Shown here one piece after another: positions 7,710 through 17,266 of a DNA stretch of 64,000 nucleotides. Both the position numbers and the translations under genes were made by a program. This DNA comes from Beijerinckiaceae bacterium (lineage in GTDB: Bacteria; Pseudomonadota; Alphaproteobacteria; Rhizobiales; Beijerinckiaceae). The notes below the pieces were generated by a model, which saw nothing but the letters and a program-made list of their open reading frames with translations, was not told the origin of the DNA and made no database searches. Where the stretch lies: positions 2,356,001 to 2,420,000 of the forward strand of contig CP024846.1 in NCBI GenBank assembly GCA_004564215.1. The letters are read 5' to 3'. How positions within the stretch are numbered: the first letter of the stretch is position 1; each line of letters opens with the position of its first letter.

Positions 7710-8693
7710 TTGACCAAGGATTGTTTCGCTTTGCGCCTGCATTCTGCCCTTTCTCCTTCTGCGGCCATTTCCTGGCTGCGCGGCTTGATCCGGTCGAATC
7801 CTGAATCAGGACCGGCGGTCCCGGCCGTCGACGGTGATTGGACGGTGGCCGCGAGCCAGGAGGTTGTGGAGCGCACAGTCGTTGCCTCTGCGTTTGCCTA
7901 CCGGCGCATCGAGACCTCCCAAGAAACCCGCGGCGGGGTCCACCCCGATGGCGCGTCACCGGTGGGCGGAGAAGGCGTTCTCGCCATTCATCATTTGCGC
8001 AAATACTACAAGGCCCGCAAGGTCGTCGAAGATGTGAGCATGATGGTGCGGCGGGGCGAGATCGTCGGACTGCTCGGTCCGAACGGCGCCGGCAAAACCA
8101 CGCTGTTCTACATGATCAGCGGCCTGATCCGGCCAGATCGCGGGCTGATCGAACTCGACGGGCATGACGTAACCCGTTTGCCGATGTACCGGCGCGCGCG
8201 GCTCGGGATCGGCTATCTTCCCCAGGAGGCCTCCATTTTTCGCGGTCTCAGCGTCGAGGATAATATTCGCGCCGTCCTGGAAATCGTTGAGCCCAACAAG
8301 AAGACCCGCGCCGCCGAACTTGAAGCCTTGCTCGAAGAGTTTGACATCAAGCGGCTCCGCAAAACACCCTCCGTCGCGCTGTCCGGCGGGGAACGCCGCC
8401 GCTGCGAAATCGCGCGCGCCTTGGCGGGGCGCCCTTCCTTCATGCTCCTCGATGAACCCTTCGCCGGAATCGATCCCATCGCGGTCGGCGATATCCAATA
8501 TCTCGTTCATCATCTCAAACGCCGGGGGATCGGCGTTCTCATCACCGATCACAACGTCCGCGAAACGCTCGGGCTGATCGACCGCGCCTATATCGTTCAT
8601 GCCGGCCGGGTCCTGGTCGAGGGGACTCCCGCCGAGATCGTCGAAGACCCGAATGTGCGCCAATTCTACCTTGGCGAAGGGTTTCGGCTCTAA
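7710..8693 (+). CDS. lptB: LPS export ABC transporter ATPase LptB
   Basis: Cytosolic ATPase that drives LPS extraction with LptF and LptG. The ABC core starts near residue 90. Walker [10 protein letters not shown] is near 125, the LptB-typical [18 protein letters not shown] follows, the signature [15 protein letters not shown] is near 224, and Walker [12 protein letters not shown] near 246. The H-loop sits in VLITDHNV. The 327-residue length is about 80 more than E. coli LptB because of an N-terminal extension; only the TTG at 7710 was found as a plausible start in this frame, and that extension looks disordered. A weak hairpin follows the stop at 8696-8713, with a T5 run at 8719. It is third in lptC-lptA-lptB and precedes rpoN. 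Confidence 0.9.
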   Translation: MTKDCFALRLHSALSPSAAISWLRGLIRSNPESGPAVPAVDGDWTVAASQEVVERTVVASAFAYRRIETSQETRGGVHPDGASPVGGEGVLAIHHLRKYYKARKVVEDVSMMVRRGEIVGLLGPNGAGKTTLFYMISGLIRPDRGLIELDGHDVTRLPMYRRARLGIGYLPQEASIFRGLSVEDNIRAVLEIVEPNKKTRAAELEALLEEFDIKRLRKTPSVALSGGERRRCEIARALAGRPSFMLLDEPFAGIDPIAVGDIQYLVHHLKRRGIGVLITDHNVRETLGLIDRAYIVHAGRVLVEGTPAEIVEDPNVRQFYLGEGFRL

Positions 8694-8881
8694 AAGGCAC
8701 AACTCGGAGTGCCGCCAGTTTTTCCAGCGATTTCAAAGATAACCGCGAAAAAAAAACCACTGGTTATGTGCACAGCGGGTTTTTTGTGCTATACGCATAG
8801 CTTCGGATGCAAGAAACGGGCCGATTAAAATGTCGGTCTTGTTACAGCAATCCCCGATCTGCGTGGAGTGTTCTCGGAGAT

Positions 8882-10432
8882 ATGGCGCTTTCTACCAAGC
8901 TTGTTATGCGGCAGGGCCAGTCGCTGGTGATGACGCCGCAGTTGCTGCAAGCGATCAAGCTTCTGCAATTTTCCAACCAGGAATTGGTCGCGTTTGTCGA
9001 GGAGGAGCTGGAGCGCAATCCTTTGCTCGAGCGGGCCGAAGATGCCACGGACCCGACCCCGACCCCCAGTGCCGAAGGTCACGGCGAGGCCGAGCTTTCG
9101 GAAACGCGGGATTTCAATGAAGCCAGCGAGGCGGAGTGGAGCACCGAGTCTTTCGAGACCGATCGAGGGGCCTTGGAGGCGAGCCTCGGAACCGAATTGT
9201 CGAACAGCTTTGATGACGACCGGCCGCAGACCCCAGGGCAAACAAGCTTGGAGCCGGAAGGTCTGGGTCTTTCTGCAACGTCCTGGTCCGGTTCATCGGG
9301 TGGGGGCGGCGACGGAGAGGCAGCAAATCTCGAGGCGTATGTCGCTGCGCCGACCAATCTCAAGGATCATTTGGAAGCGCAATTGGCGCTGACGACAGCC
9401 GATGCGGCGGATCGGCTGATCGGCCAAGTCTTGATCGACTCGATTGATGATGCCGGTTACTTCACGGGGTCGCTCGACGAGATCGCTCTTCGTTTGGAGA
9501 TCCCGGTGCAGCGGCTGGAAAGTGTTTTGACGCTGATCCAGGGCTTCGACCCCTCGGGAGTCGGCGCCCGTAATCTCGCTGAATGTCTTGCCATACAGCT
9601 GCGGGAGCGCGATCGCTTCGACCCGGCGATGCAAGCGCTTGTGGCCCATCTCAACCTCTTGGCCAAACGCGATTTTGCCGCGTTGCGTAAAATTTGCGGC
9701 GTCGATGAAGAAGACATTCTGGATATGCTGGGCGAGATTCGGCGTCTCGATCCCAAGCCCGGACGTTCGTTCGGCGGCGGTCTTATCGAGCCTGCCTTGC
9801 CAGATGTCATTGTCCGGCCCTTGCCTGACGGTTCGTGGCAGGTCGAACTGAATACCGAAGTGCTCCCGCGTATTCTCGTCAATCAGTCCTATGTGGCGCG
9901 GGTCGGCAAAGGGAAGGGCAAGGAGGCCGACCGGAATTTCATCTCCGCGTGCCGGCAAACCGCCAATTGGCTAACCAAAAGTCTCGAACAGCGGGCGCGC
10001 ACAATTTTGAAGGTGTCGAGCGAAATCGTGCGGCAGCAAGATGCATTTCTCGTACATGGTGTCGAATATTTGCGTCCGCTCGATCTCAAAACAATCGCGG
10101 AAGCGATCGGCGTCCATGAATCAACCGTGTCGCGGGTCACTTCCAATAAATATATGGCGACGCCGCGCGGCCTATTCGAACTCAAGTATTTTTTCACCGC
10201 CTCGATTGCCGCGCATGACGGCGGAGACGCGCATTCGGCCGAATCTGTGCGGTTCAGGATCCGGCAGATGATCGATCAGGAAAATCCGGGCCAAATACTT
10301 TCCGACGATGCGATCGTCGCCAAATTGAAGGACGTCAATATCGATATCGCCCGGCGGACCGTGGCTAAATATCGCGAAAGCCTGAAGATTCCATGTTCGG
10401 TGGAACGCCGCCGCGAGAAGGCGATGAGCTGA
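8882..10432 (+). CDS. rpoN: RNA polymerase sigma-54 factor RpoN
   Basis: Sigma-54 directs RNA polymerase to -24/-12 promoters and needs AAA+ activators; in rhizobia it controls nitrogen metabolism and other accessory functions. Region I is the Gln/Leu-rich opening QSLVMTPQLLQAIKLLQFS (residues 13-31). Region II is acidic and Pro-rich, with a short DPTPTPS run. The core-binding region follows (GFDPSGVGARNLAECL), then the helix-turn-helix (ESTVSRVTSNKYM), and the RpoN box ARRTVAKYRE is near the C-terminus. Start ATG 8882 (MALSTKLVMRQGQ) has GGAG about 6 bases upstream and fits the family; the in-frame ATG at 8807 would add 25 unrelated residues. Its position between lptB and hpf is standard for Rhizobiales. 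Confidence 0.96.
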   Translation: MALSTKLVMRQGQSLVMTPQLLQAIKLLQFSNQELVAFVEEELERNPLLERAEDATDPTPTPSAEGHGEAELSETRDFNEASEAEWSTESFETDRGALEASLGTELSNSFDDDRPQTPGQTSLEPEGLGLSATSWSGSSGGGGDGEAANLEAYVAAPTNLKDHLEAQLALTTADAADRLIGQVLIDSIDDAGYFTGSLDEIALRLEIPVQRLESVLTLIQGFDPSGVGARNLAECLAIQLRERDRFDPAMQALVAHLNLLAKRDFAALRKICGVDEEDILDMLGEIRRLDPKPGRSFGGGLIEPALPDVIVRPLPDGSWQVELNTEVLPRILVNQSYVARVGKGKGKEADRNFISACRQTANWLTKSLEQRARTILKVSSEIVRQQDAFLVHGVEYLRPLDLKTIAEAIGVHESTVSRVTSNKYMATPRGLFELKYFFTASIAAHDGGDAHSAESVRFRIRQMIDQENPGQILSDDAIVAKLKDVNIDIARRTVAKYRESLKIPCSVERRREKAMS

Positions 10433-10449
10433 ACCTCTGGAAACTCCAA

Positions 10450-10478
10450 GGGGCCAAAAATTTATCCGTGGCCACCCC
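10450..10478 (+). terminator. Possible hairpin downstream of rpoN
   Basis: GGGGCCA at 10450-10456 pairs with TGGCC-A-CCCC at 10469-10478, with one bulged A and a 12-base AT-rich loop, 18 bases after the rpoN stop. No T-tract follows, so it is at best a weak terminator or an mRNA-stabilising hairpin between rpoN and hpf. Confidence 0.3.
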
Positions 10479-10676
10479 TAAAAGGGCTTGCGAAGCGCCA
10501 ATTTTTCAGGATCCCTTAGAGGTTGCAAGGAACTGCGGCCAACCTAAGCAAATCGGGCGGTTGGCGCGCAGGATCAGCGAAGCGTTGACACACGATCGAG
10601 CCCTTAACCCCTTGTATCATCGCACGGAAAAATGCGCCGGCCGGAATGCGACCCGGCTGGAAGCGGAGGATGGGCA

Positions 10677-11249
10677 ATGACTTTGCGCGTCTCGGGCAAG
10701 AATTTGGACATCGGCGAAGCGTTTCGAGATCACATCGAGGCACGAATCAAGTCGACCGTAGAGAAATATCATGCCGGGCTCACGGCCGGTCACGTCACGA
10801 TCGAGCCGGAGGGCTCGCAGTTTCGCGCCGATTGTGCCTTGCACCTCAAATCGGGCGTCACCCTGCAAGCCGATGCCAAGGCCCGCGAGCCCTATGCAAG
10901 TTTTAATCGTGCTGCCGACCTTATCGAGAAGCAGCTGAAGCGCCATAGAAAGCGGCTGTTGGATCATCACGCGGATCCCAAGACCCGTCCCGATCAACGG
11001 CCCGGCGAGCCGGGAACTGCCCAGCAGCAAGCGACGATAAACCCGGGAAAAGCTGAGGATCTGCATCCTGCCGTCATCGCAGAGCCATCTCCCAAGTTCA
11101 AAGAGATGACCGTTTCCGGAGCGGCCATGGAGCTGGATTTGACAAATGCGCAGGTTGTTGTCTTTCGTCACGCCTCCGACGGACGAACCAATGTCGTTTA
11201 CCGTCGTTCTGATGGCAATATCGGCTGGATAGATCCGGGCCGTGTATGA
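10677..11249 (+). CDS. hpf: Long-form ribosome hibernation promoting factor
   Basis: 190-residue long HPF, which binds the decoding centre of the 30S subunit and joins 70S ribosomes into 100S dimers during starvation. The N-terminal S30AE domain covers residues 1-100 (MTLRVSGKNLDIGEAFRDHI). A linker of about 40 residues rich in Pro, Gly and Gln follows. The C-terminal dimerisation domain holds MELDLTNAQVVVFRHASDG and ends NIGWIDPGRV. Start ATG 10677 has AGGA about 8 bases upstream. The rpoN-hpf-ptsN order is conserved in proteobacteria and links sigma-54 and nitrogen PTS signalling to growth arrest. Confidence 0.95.
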   Translation: MTLRVSGKNLDIGEAFRDHIEARIKSTVEKYHAGLTAGHVTIEPEGSQFRADCALHLKSGVTLQADAKAREPYASFNRAADLIEKQLKRHRKRLLDHHADPKTRPDQRPGEPGTAQQQATINPGKAEDLHPAVIAEPSPKFKEMTVSGAAMELDLTNAQVVVFRHASDGRTNVVYRRSDGNIGWIDPGRV

Positions 11250-11340
11250 AAAAACTGAACTGGGCGAGGAAAAGGCGGCGCTCTGCCGTGCCTTGAATGT
11301 TCCAAACATTGTCCGTGAGCGGACCGGATTGCTTCAAGCT

Positions 11341-11805
11341 ATGCATTTGAACCAGTTGATCACCCCCGAAGCGATTATCCCCTCGCTCAAGGTGAATACA
11401 AAGAAGCACGTTCTCCAGGAAATGAGCGACCGTGCCGGCCTGATCTCCGGACTGGCGCCGCGCGAGGTTTTCGATGCATTGCTGCAGCGCGAACGTCTCG
11501 GGTCGACGGGCGTGGGAGAAGGGATCGCAATCCCGCACGGAAAACTCGCCAAGGCGAAATCGATTTTTGGTGTTTTCGCCCGGCTGGTTCGTCCCATCGA
11601 TTTTGATTCTCTCGACGGTGCGCCGGTTGATCTCATTTGTCTCTTGATCGCTCCTGAAACCGCCGGGGCCGATCATCTGAAGGCCCTGGCCCGCATGGCA
11701 AGGCTGCTCCGCGATCCAACGGTTACGTCAAAGCTTCGTGCGGCCCGCGACATTTCGGCAATCTATTCGGTATTGACCGGGGAAGCCGCGTCTCACGCCG
11801 CCTAG
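11341..11805 (+). CDS. ptsN: Nitrogen-regulatory PTS EIIA component PtsN
   Basis: 154-residue EIIA-Ntr. The phosphorylated histidine is H66 in GVGEGIAIPHGKL, and the C-terminal half has the conserved PVDLICLLIAPETAGADHL. It accepts phosphate from NPr in the PtsP-NPr-EIIA relay and, in relatives, adjusts potassium transport, nitrogen control and polymer storage. Start ATG 11341 (MHLNQLI) fits family length; an in-frame GTG at 11242 overlapping the hpf stop would add 33 unconserved residues. The TAG stop lies inside the CTAG terminus of a dispersed repeat (11802-11918), so the repeat inserted or ended exactly at the stop codon. Confidence 0.93.
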   Translation: MHLNQLITPEAIIPSLKVNTKKHVLQEMSDRAGLISGLAPREVFDALLQRERLGSTGVGEGIAIPHGKLAKAKSIFGVFARLVRPIDFDSLDGAPVDLICLLIAPETAGADHLKALARMARLLRDPTVTSKLRAARDISAIYSVLTGEAASHAA

Positions 11806-11918
11806 AGCGCTTCCCAATCGGATGGAATCATCTGATCGAAAAGGAATCGCTCAAGTTCAACGAGTTGGAGCAAGTTCTGATCGAAAAAGTCGGTCAACTT
11901 TTTCGGAACATGCTCTAG
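11802..11918. repeat. 117-bp CTAG-bounded intergenic repeat, family A
   Basis: Bounded by inverted CTAGAGC (11802-11808) and GCTCTAG (11912-11918). The interior contains two TGATCGAAAA-like segments and predicted hairpins. Length and termini resemble the two 118-bp family B elements elsewhere in the window, but the interior differs. No open reading frame. Similar elements are scattered through Rhizobiales genomes; the mechanism of spread is unknown to me. Confidence 0.7.
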
Positions 11919-12120
11919 GCGATGGATCGGCAAGCTTTGCACGGGTTCTTGACTTCGTCGGCCAAAATGGCGAGTTTCCGCGCTCTCAATGGACCGGCAA
12001 GAAATGCCGAAGCATTTCGACGTCTGTTCAATTCGGTAAATTACCGTTCCCCCGCGCAGCGATTATTCGCGTGACGCAAAGGTTGAGTCGGTCAACCTTG
12101 GCATAACCTTCTTGGCGGCA
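11919..12120. other. Intergenic region upstream of accA
   Basis: Together with the repeat this makes 315 bases between ptsN and accA. I see no gene. The accA promoter is presumably here, but no clear -35/-10 pair stands out; GACGCAAAGGTTGAGTCGG near 12072 is the most likely vicinity. Confidence 0.3.
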
Positions 12121-13074
12121 ATGCGAAGCTATCTCGATTTTGAAAAACCGGTGGCTGAACTCGAAGCCAAGGTTGAAGAACTGCGTGAGCTGGCCGCCAA
12201 GGGCGACGCCGTCGCCATCGGCGAGGAACTGACCCGGCTTGAGGGCAAGGCGGAAAAGGCGCTTGCCGATCTCTACGCCAGTCTCACACCCTGGCAAAAG
12301 ACCCAGGTTGCGCGGCATCCGCAGCGCCCGCATTTCAGCGATTACGTCAAAGCGCTGGTCACCGATTTCACCCCGCTTTCGGGGGACCGGCAATTCGGCG
12401 AGGATGCAGCGATCGTCGGCGGGTTCGGCTGGTTTCGGGGCCGCTCAATCTGCGTGCTTGGCCAGGAAAAGGGCTCTGGCACGGAAGAGCGAATCCGCCA
12501 CAACTTTGGAATGGCGCGTCCCGAGGGCTACCGGAAGGCCGTGCGTTTGATGCAGCTCGCCGATCGGTTCGGTCTTCCCGTCGTGTCCCTTGTCGATACC
12601 GCCGGCGCCTTCCCCGGCGTTGACGCCGAAGAGCGCGGCCAGGCCGAAGCCATCGCCCGGGCAACCGACATGTCGCTGTCGCTGGGAGTGCCGAGCATCG
12701 CCGTCATCCTCGGTGAAGGCGGCTCCGGCGGCGCCATAGCGATCGCCGCTTGCAACCGCGTGGTGATGCTCGAACACGCGATCTACACCGTCGCGTCCCC
12801 GGAGGCTTCGGCCTCGATTCTTTGGCGTGACTCCGCTAGAGCCGAAGACGCCGCGACCAATATGAAGATCACCGCGCAGGATTTGCTCAAATTCGGGATC
12901 ATCGATTCCATCATCACCGAGCCGGTGGGCGGGGCACATCGAGACCCGGCGGCCGCGGTGGCTGCGACCGGGAAGGCCATTGCGGAAGCCTTGGGCGAGT
13001 TCTCGAGCATGTCGCCAAACGAGCTGAGAGCGGCACGAACCGCAAAATACCTGAATATCGGGCGCAAGCTTTAA
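12121..13074 (+). CDS. accA: Acetyl-CoA carboxylase carboxyltransferase subunit alpha
   Basis: 317-residue alpha subunit of the carboxyltransferase half of acetyl-CoA carboxylase, which with AccD transfers the carboxyl group from biotin-BCCP to acetyl-CoA to give malonyl-CoA, the first step of fatty acid synthesis. Recognised by MRSYLDFEKPVAELEAKVEEL at the N-terminus (coiled region), VSLVDTAGAFPGVDAEERG, VILGEGGSGGAIAIA and SPEASASILWRD. ATG 12121 is the expected family start; the TTG at 12112 adds three residues only. It is a single-gene unit here. Confidence 0.96.
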   Translation: MRSYLDFEKPVAELEAKVEELRELAAKGDAVAIGEELTRLEGKAEKALADLYASLTPWQKTQVARHPQRPHFSDYVKALVTDFTPLSGDRQFGEDAAIVGGFGWFRGRSICVLGQEKGSGTEERIRHNFGMARPEGYRKAVRLMQLADRFGLPVVSLVDTAGAFPGVDAEERGQAEAIARATDMSLSLGVPSIAVILGEGGSGGAIAIAACNRVVMLEHAIYTVASPEASASILWRDSARAEDAATNMKITAQDLLKFGIIDSIITEPVGGAHRDPAAAVAATGKAIAEALGEFSSMSPNELRAARTAKYLNIGRKL

Positions 13075-13261
13075 GCCGGACTGAAAAGACACACCCCGCT
13101 CTAAACCTTCTGTTTGCCAAGTTTGCTTCTTTTTTTAGCCACGAACGACGCTTTAGAATGAACCGGAACGGGTCAAGGTTTCGGTAACCTTCGCATAAGG
13201 ATACCGGCTGTAAGCTGGTCAGTGGTGACGCGAAGTCCATTCAGCTCAGCGGGCGAAATCG

Positions 13262-14638
13262 ATGCAATGTAAATCTTTTCTGAGCCGGCTCCCTGCCTTC
13301 GCCTTGGTCGCATCCGTGGCCGGGTTTTTGGCCGGCTGCGAGGAAAGCGGCCTTTCGCCGTTGAGCCGTTCTTACTCTCCGATTCCGCCGCAGACGCTCG
13401 CCTTGATGGAGGCCAACGGGACTTCTAAAAATTCTCCCGTGCTGATCCGCGCCTATAAAAAGGAAGCCGAGCTCGAAATCTGGAAGATGGGAGCAGACGG
13501 GCGGTATACCTATCTGAAGACATTCCCCATGTGCCGCTGGTCGGGCCAGCTCGGGCCCAAGGTCCGAGAGGGTGACCGCCAAGTGCCGGAAGGCTTTTAT
13601 TCGATCACGCCGGCGCGCATGAACCCGAATTCCGCCTATTACCTCTCGTTCGACGTTGGCTATCCCAATACCTATGATCGGGCTCTCGGCCGCACGGGCG
13701 GGTCGATCATGGTCCACGGCATCTGTTCCTCGGCCGGCTGTTTTTCGATGACCAACGAACAGATCGCCGAAATCTATGCCATCGCGCGGGAAGGATTTGC
13801 CGGGGGCCAGCGGGCCATCCAGATGCAATCCTATCCGTTCCGCATGACCGCAGAGAACCTCGCCAAATACCGGCTCGATCCGAATATTTCCTTCTGGAAC
13901 CAACTGAAGGAAGGAGCCGATAATTTCGAGGTCACCAAGAAGGACGTTGAAGTCGGGGTCTGCGAGAAGCGGTACATCTTCAATGCCGTTCCAGCCGATG
14001 GGTCGCGTTTTGACTCCACCGGCCGGTGCCCGTCCTTGCAACGCAATGAGGAAACCCAGGGCGAAGTCACGGCCCGGCAGAAGCGCGATGAGGCGAAAAT
14101 CGCCGAATATGTCGCCCAAGGCATTCGCCCGGTGCACACCGTCTATGTCGATGGCGGCCAGCATCCCAATTTCGCGTCGTTGGCGAGTACGGCGAGCCGG
14201 CCTGAAGCTTTGGCCCAGGCGCCGGTCGATCTCGCGCTCGATGAAGCAAAGACAAAGAACAGCCGCGTGGCATCAGCCGCGAAGACAGGTGCGAAGACAG
14301 GTGCGAAGACTGCCGCTGGGCCGATGTCCGGCACGCCCGGAAAGTCACGCGAGGCGTCTTTGCTCACCCGCTTCATGAATGGGGGCGTGGCCGAAGCGAA
14401 GGCAGCGACACCGCCATCCGGTCAAGCCGCCAAGGCGACAAAGCATGAAGCGTCGGCGATCAATGGCAAGCCGCGCGACCCGAACACCAAGCCGCGGGAT
14501 GTTAAGGCGCAGGACGCTGTCGCGGCCCCGGCCCCGATCAAGCCGCAAGCGGCGGCGTCGCCGGGCACCGAACCCGTCGCCCAAGCGGTTGCTTTCCTGA
14601 AAGCCGGGTTCTCCGCAGTCGCGCCGACCGGTCAGTAG
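13262..14638 (+). CDS. L,D-transpeptidase (YkuD/YafK type) lipoprotein with a long disordered tail
   Basis: Signal peptide with lipobox FLAGC, so Cys26 is the likely lipidated residue. The catalytic domain spans roughly residues 50-240 and carries MVHGICSSAGCFSM, with the active-site Cys near residue 160 in the HG-x-SxGC arrangement. Such enzymes make 3-3 peptidoglycan crosslinks or attach proteins to the wall in the periplasm; the YafK branch also includes hydrolytic members. Residues beyond about 300 are an Ala/Lys/Pro-rich tail with three 12-base repeats at 14279-14314 (AKTG units), probably a wall-spanning spacer. Start ATG 13262. A small hairpin at 14663-14676 follows the stop. Confidence 0.85.
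   Translation: MQCKSFLSRLPAFALVASVAGFLAGCEESGLSPLSRSYSPIPPQTLALMEANGTSKNSPVLIRAYKKEAELEIWKMGADGRYTYLKTFPMCRWSGQLGPKVREGDRQVPEGFYSITPARMNPNSAYYLSFDVGYPNTYDRALGRTGGSIMVHGICSSAGCFSMTNEQIAEIYAIAREGFAGGQRAIQMQSYPFRMTAENLAKYRLDPNISFWNQLKEGADNFEVTKKDVEVGVCEKRYIFNAVPADGSRFDSTGRCPSLQRNEETQGEVTARQKRDEAKIAEYVAQGIRPVHTVYVDGGQHPNFASLASTASRPEALAQAPVDLALDEAKTKNSRVASAAKTGAKTGAKTAAGPMSGTPGKSREASLLTRFMNGGVAEAKAATPPSGQAAKATKHEASAINGKPRDPNTKPRDVKAQDAVAAPAPIKPQAAASPGTEPVAQAVAFLKAGFSAVAPTGQ
14279..14314 (+). repeat. Three 12-bp tandem repeats in the L,D-transpeptidase tail
   Basis: Two identical copies of GCGAAGACAGGT at 14279-14302 and a third diverged unit at 14303-14314 encode AKTG-AKTG-AKTA. Such short in-frame repeats in a disordered tail are likely to vary in copy number between strains. 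Confidence 0.8.
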
Positions 14639-14895
14639 AAGCTGATCCTGTCGGAGGGATCCCGCCCCTTTGGGCGATGCTTTCGACTGAAAGTCAGCAA
14701 GGGTCTGCGCGGTGGGCGAAACCGTTCCAGGTTGATCGAGAGCGCCCGATCTCCAATGGCTCTGTGAGGTCGCCATTGCGCAATTTCTGAACCCGCCAAG
14801 GAACAGGGCGCTCCCTATTGCGTTGAAGATGCCCGAGTCGAAAAGGCTTTTGTGCCTTGACGACTCATTTGATGAGCCAAATTGCGATTGCGGCC

Positions 14896-15438
14896 ATGAG
14901 CAAAGCCTTCACCAGGGAACTTGAGCCGGAAGACGATTTCGAAGATGAAATCGCGCCTCTCCCCCCGGGAACAAAGAACTACATCACGCCAGAAGGCCTT
15001 CACCGGCTTCAGGATGAGTTCGCGCATCTGCAACAGGTCGAGCGTCCGAAAACCGTCGACGTCGTCTCTTGGGCCGCGGGCAATGGCGACCGGTCCGAGA
15101 ACGGCGACTACATCTACGGAAAGCGCCGTTTACGCGAAATCGACCGGCGGATGCGCTATCTTCGCCAACGCATGGAAATTGCCGAAGTGGTCGATCCCGC
15201 GTTGCAAAAAAACAGGGATCGAGTTTATTTCGGCGCGCGCGTCGCCTATCGCAACGAACGCAACGAAGAAAAGACCATCCGCATCGTCGGGACCGACGAA
15301 GCGCGCTCGGAGCGCGATGAGGTGAGCTGGATTTCGCCGATCGCCCGAGCGCTCTTGAAAGCCGAGGAAGGCGACGTCGTCGAGGTCCGGGCGCCTAAGG
15401 GAATCGAACGTATCGAGGTTTTGAAGATCGCCTATTGA
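14896..15438 (+). CDS. greB: Transcription elongation factor GreB
   Basis: 180-residue Gre factor that enters the RNA polymerase secondary channel and stimulates cleavage of backtracked RNA. The N-terminal coiled coil runs from ITPEGLHRLQDEFAHLQ to RMRYLRQRMEIAEV, with the acidic tip GDRSENGDYIYGKRRLREID typical of GreB. The C-terminal FKBP-like domain includes VYFGARVAYRNE and DEVSWISPIARALL. Start ATG 14896 (MSKAFTRE) is preferred; an in-frame start at 14857 would add 13 unconserved residues. It is convergent with the fumarase gene, 31 bases away. Confidence 0.93.
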   Translation: MSKAFTRELEPEDDFEDEIAPLPPGTKNYITPEGLHRLQDEFAHLQQVERPKTVDVVSWAAGNGDRSENGDYIYGKRRLREIDRRMRYLRQRMEIAEVVDPALQKNRDRVYFGARVAYRNERNEEKTIRIVGTDEARSERDEVSWISPIARALLKAEEGDVVEVRAPKGIERIEVLKIAY

Positions 15439-15469
15439 TCTGCAAAGCTGGCGGCGGGCGCCCGGCTCA

Positions 15470-17086
15470 TCACCCCAAATTCAGCTCCTTGAAGAAATCA
15501 TTGCCCTTGTCGTCAATGACGATAAAGGCGGGAATATTCTCGACCTCGATCCGCCAGATCGCCTCCATGCCATATTCCGAATAGGCCACGACCTCGACCT
15601 TCTTGATGCAGTCCTGCGCCAGCCGCGCCGCCGCGCCGCCGATCGAGCCGAGATAAAATCCCCCATGTCGTTTGCAGGCTTCGCGAACCTCGGGCGAGCG
15701 ATTGCCCTTGGCGAGCATGATCATGGATCCACCCGCGGCCTGGAATTGGTCGACATAGGAATCCATGCGGCCCGCCGTCGTCGGGCCGAAGGAGCCGGAG
15801 GGTAGTCCTGCTGGCGTCTTGGCCGGGCCGGCATAATAGATCGGGTGGTGTTTGAAATAATCGGGCATGGGCTCGCCATGTTCGAGCCGCTCGCGAATCT
15901 TGGCATGCGAAAGATCGCGCGCGACGATCAACGGGCCGGTGAGCGACAGCCTGGTCTTGATCGGATATTTCGACAGCTGCGCGAGAATTTCCGGCATCGG
16001 CCGGTTCAAATCAATGTCGATTGCGTCGCCGATCAGCGCGGCTTCGTCGATGTCGGGAAGATATTTCGCCGGATCATGTTCCAGCTCTTCGAGAAATACG
16101 CCCTCGCGCGTGATCTTACCAAGAGCCTGACGGTCGGCGGAACAGGAAACCCCGATCCCGATCGGCAGCGAGGCGCCGTGACGCGGCAAACGCACCACCC
16201 GCACGTCGTGGCAGAAATATTTGCCGCCGAATTGCGCGCCGACACCCAAGTCCTGAGTCATTTTAAAAATTTCCGCTTCAAGGACAAGATCCCGAAACGC
16301 ATGGCCGTCCTCGCCGCCGGCGAAAGGCAGATCGTCGAGATAATGGGTCGAAGCGAGCTTGACCGTCTTTAAATTCAATTCCGCGGATGTCCCGCCGATG
16401 ACGATGGCCAGATGGTAGGGGGGGCAGGCCGACGTCCCGAGGGTCAGGATTTTCTCTTTCAAAAATCCCAACAGACGGTCATGGGTCAAAAGCGAAGGTG
16501 TCCCCTGGAAAAGATAGGTCTTGTTGGCGGAGCCTCCGCCCTTGGCGATGAACAAGAACTTGTACGCGTCCTCGCCCTCGGCATAAATTTCGATCTGCGC
16601 GGGCAGATTGGTCTTGGTGTTCATTTCCTCGAACATGGTCAGGGGCGCAAGCTGCGAATAGCGCAGATTTTTCTTTTCGTAGGCGTCTTTTATGCCCTGC
16701 GCGAGCGCGCTTTCGTCGTCGCCGTCGGTGAAAACCAGCCGCCCTTTTTTGCCCATGACGATCGCCGTGCCGGTATCCTGGCACATCGGCAAAAGGCCGC
16801 CGGCCGCTATATTGGCGTTCTTCAAGAGATCGAAAGCCACGAATTTGTCGTTTCCCGTTGCCTCCGGATCGGCGAGAATTTTGGCAAGTTGGCTAAGATG
16901 CGCCGGGCGCAGCAGATGGTTAATGTCGCCCAAAGCCTGTTCCGCGAGGAGCCGCAGCGCCTTTGGCTCGACGCGGAGGAACTCATGGGGCCCGAATTTT
17001 TCGACGCTTACGCCCTCGGCGGTCAGCTTTCGATAGGGCGTCTTGTCCTTGCCGAGAGAAAAAAGCGGGTGGTAATGAAAGGCCAT
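15470..17086 (-). CDS. fumA: Class I (iron-sulfur) fumarate hydratase
   Basis: 538-residue 4Fe-4S fumarase of the FumA/FumB type, which interconverts fumarate and malate in the TCA cycle in the cytosol. The N-terminal alpha domain has [17 protein letters not shown], and further cluster cysteines are likely in [12 protein letters not shown] and GVSCSADRQ. The C-terminal beta domain has [28 protein letters not shown] and [11 protein letters not shown]. Start ATG at 17086 (MAFHYHPLF), with AGGA about 8 bases upstream; a longer in-frame extension to 17608 is arginine-rich and antisense to glk, so it is rejected. It is divergent from glk. The symbol could equally be fumB; the class is what is certain. 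Confidence 0.93.
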   Translation of the reverse strand: MAFHYHPLFSLGKDKTPYRKLTAEGVSVEKFGPHEFLRVEPKALRLLAEQALGDINHLLRPAHLSQLAKILADPEATGNDKFVAFDLLKNANIAAGGLLPMCQDTGTAIVMGKKGRLVFTDGDDESALAQGIKDAYEKKNLRYSQLAPLTMFEEMNTKTNLPAQIEIYAEGEDAYKFLFIAKGGGSANKTYLFQGTPSLLTHDRLLGFLKEKILTLGTSACPPYHLAIVIGGTSAELNLKTVKLASTHYLDDLPFAGGEDGHAFRDLVLEAEIFKMTQDLGVGAQFGGKYFCHDVRVVRLPRHGASLPIGIGVSCSADRQALGKITREGVFLEELEHDPAKYLPDIDEAALIGDAIDIDLNRPMPEILAQLSKYPIKTRLSLTGPLIVARDLSHAKIRERLEHGEPMPDYFKHHPIYYAGPAKTPAGLPSGSFGPTTAGRMDSYVDQFQAAGGSMIMLAKGNRSPEVREACKRHGGFYLGSIGGAAARLAQDCIKKVEVVAYSEYGMEAIWRIEVENIPAFIVIDDKGNDFFKELNLG

Positions 17087-17266
17087 CTTTAAGTCCTGAG
17101 GTCTCGATATTCTGGCGTTTCCTGCATGGGCGGCAAAAACGGTGCTTCGGCGATGCTCATGCGCATGGAGCCTTGGTCCTATATGGGAAAATCCGAGGTT
17201 GGGCGAGGCCGGTGTAGACTGTCTCGCCGCTCCGTCCAACTTTGCAGACAATGAGGGATAAACGGC

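Noticed and set aside
8746-8801. Terminator or operator before rpoN
   Set aside because: AAAAAACC/GGTTTTTT and GCTAT/ATAGC can pair, but the stems are AT-rich or very short and fit neither a standard terminator nor a known operator.
13241-14164. Minus-strand frame of 307 codons opposite the L,D-transpeptidase
   Set aside because: Shadow; the plus-strand gene has a lipobox and catalytic motif.
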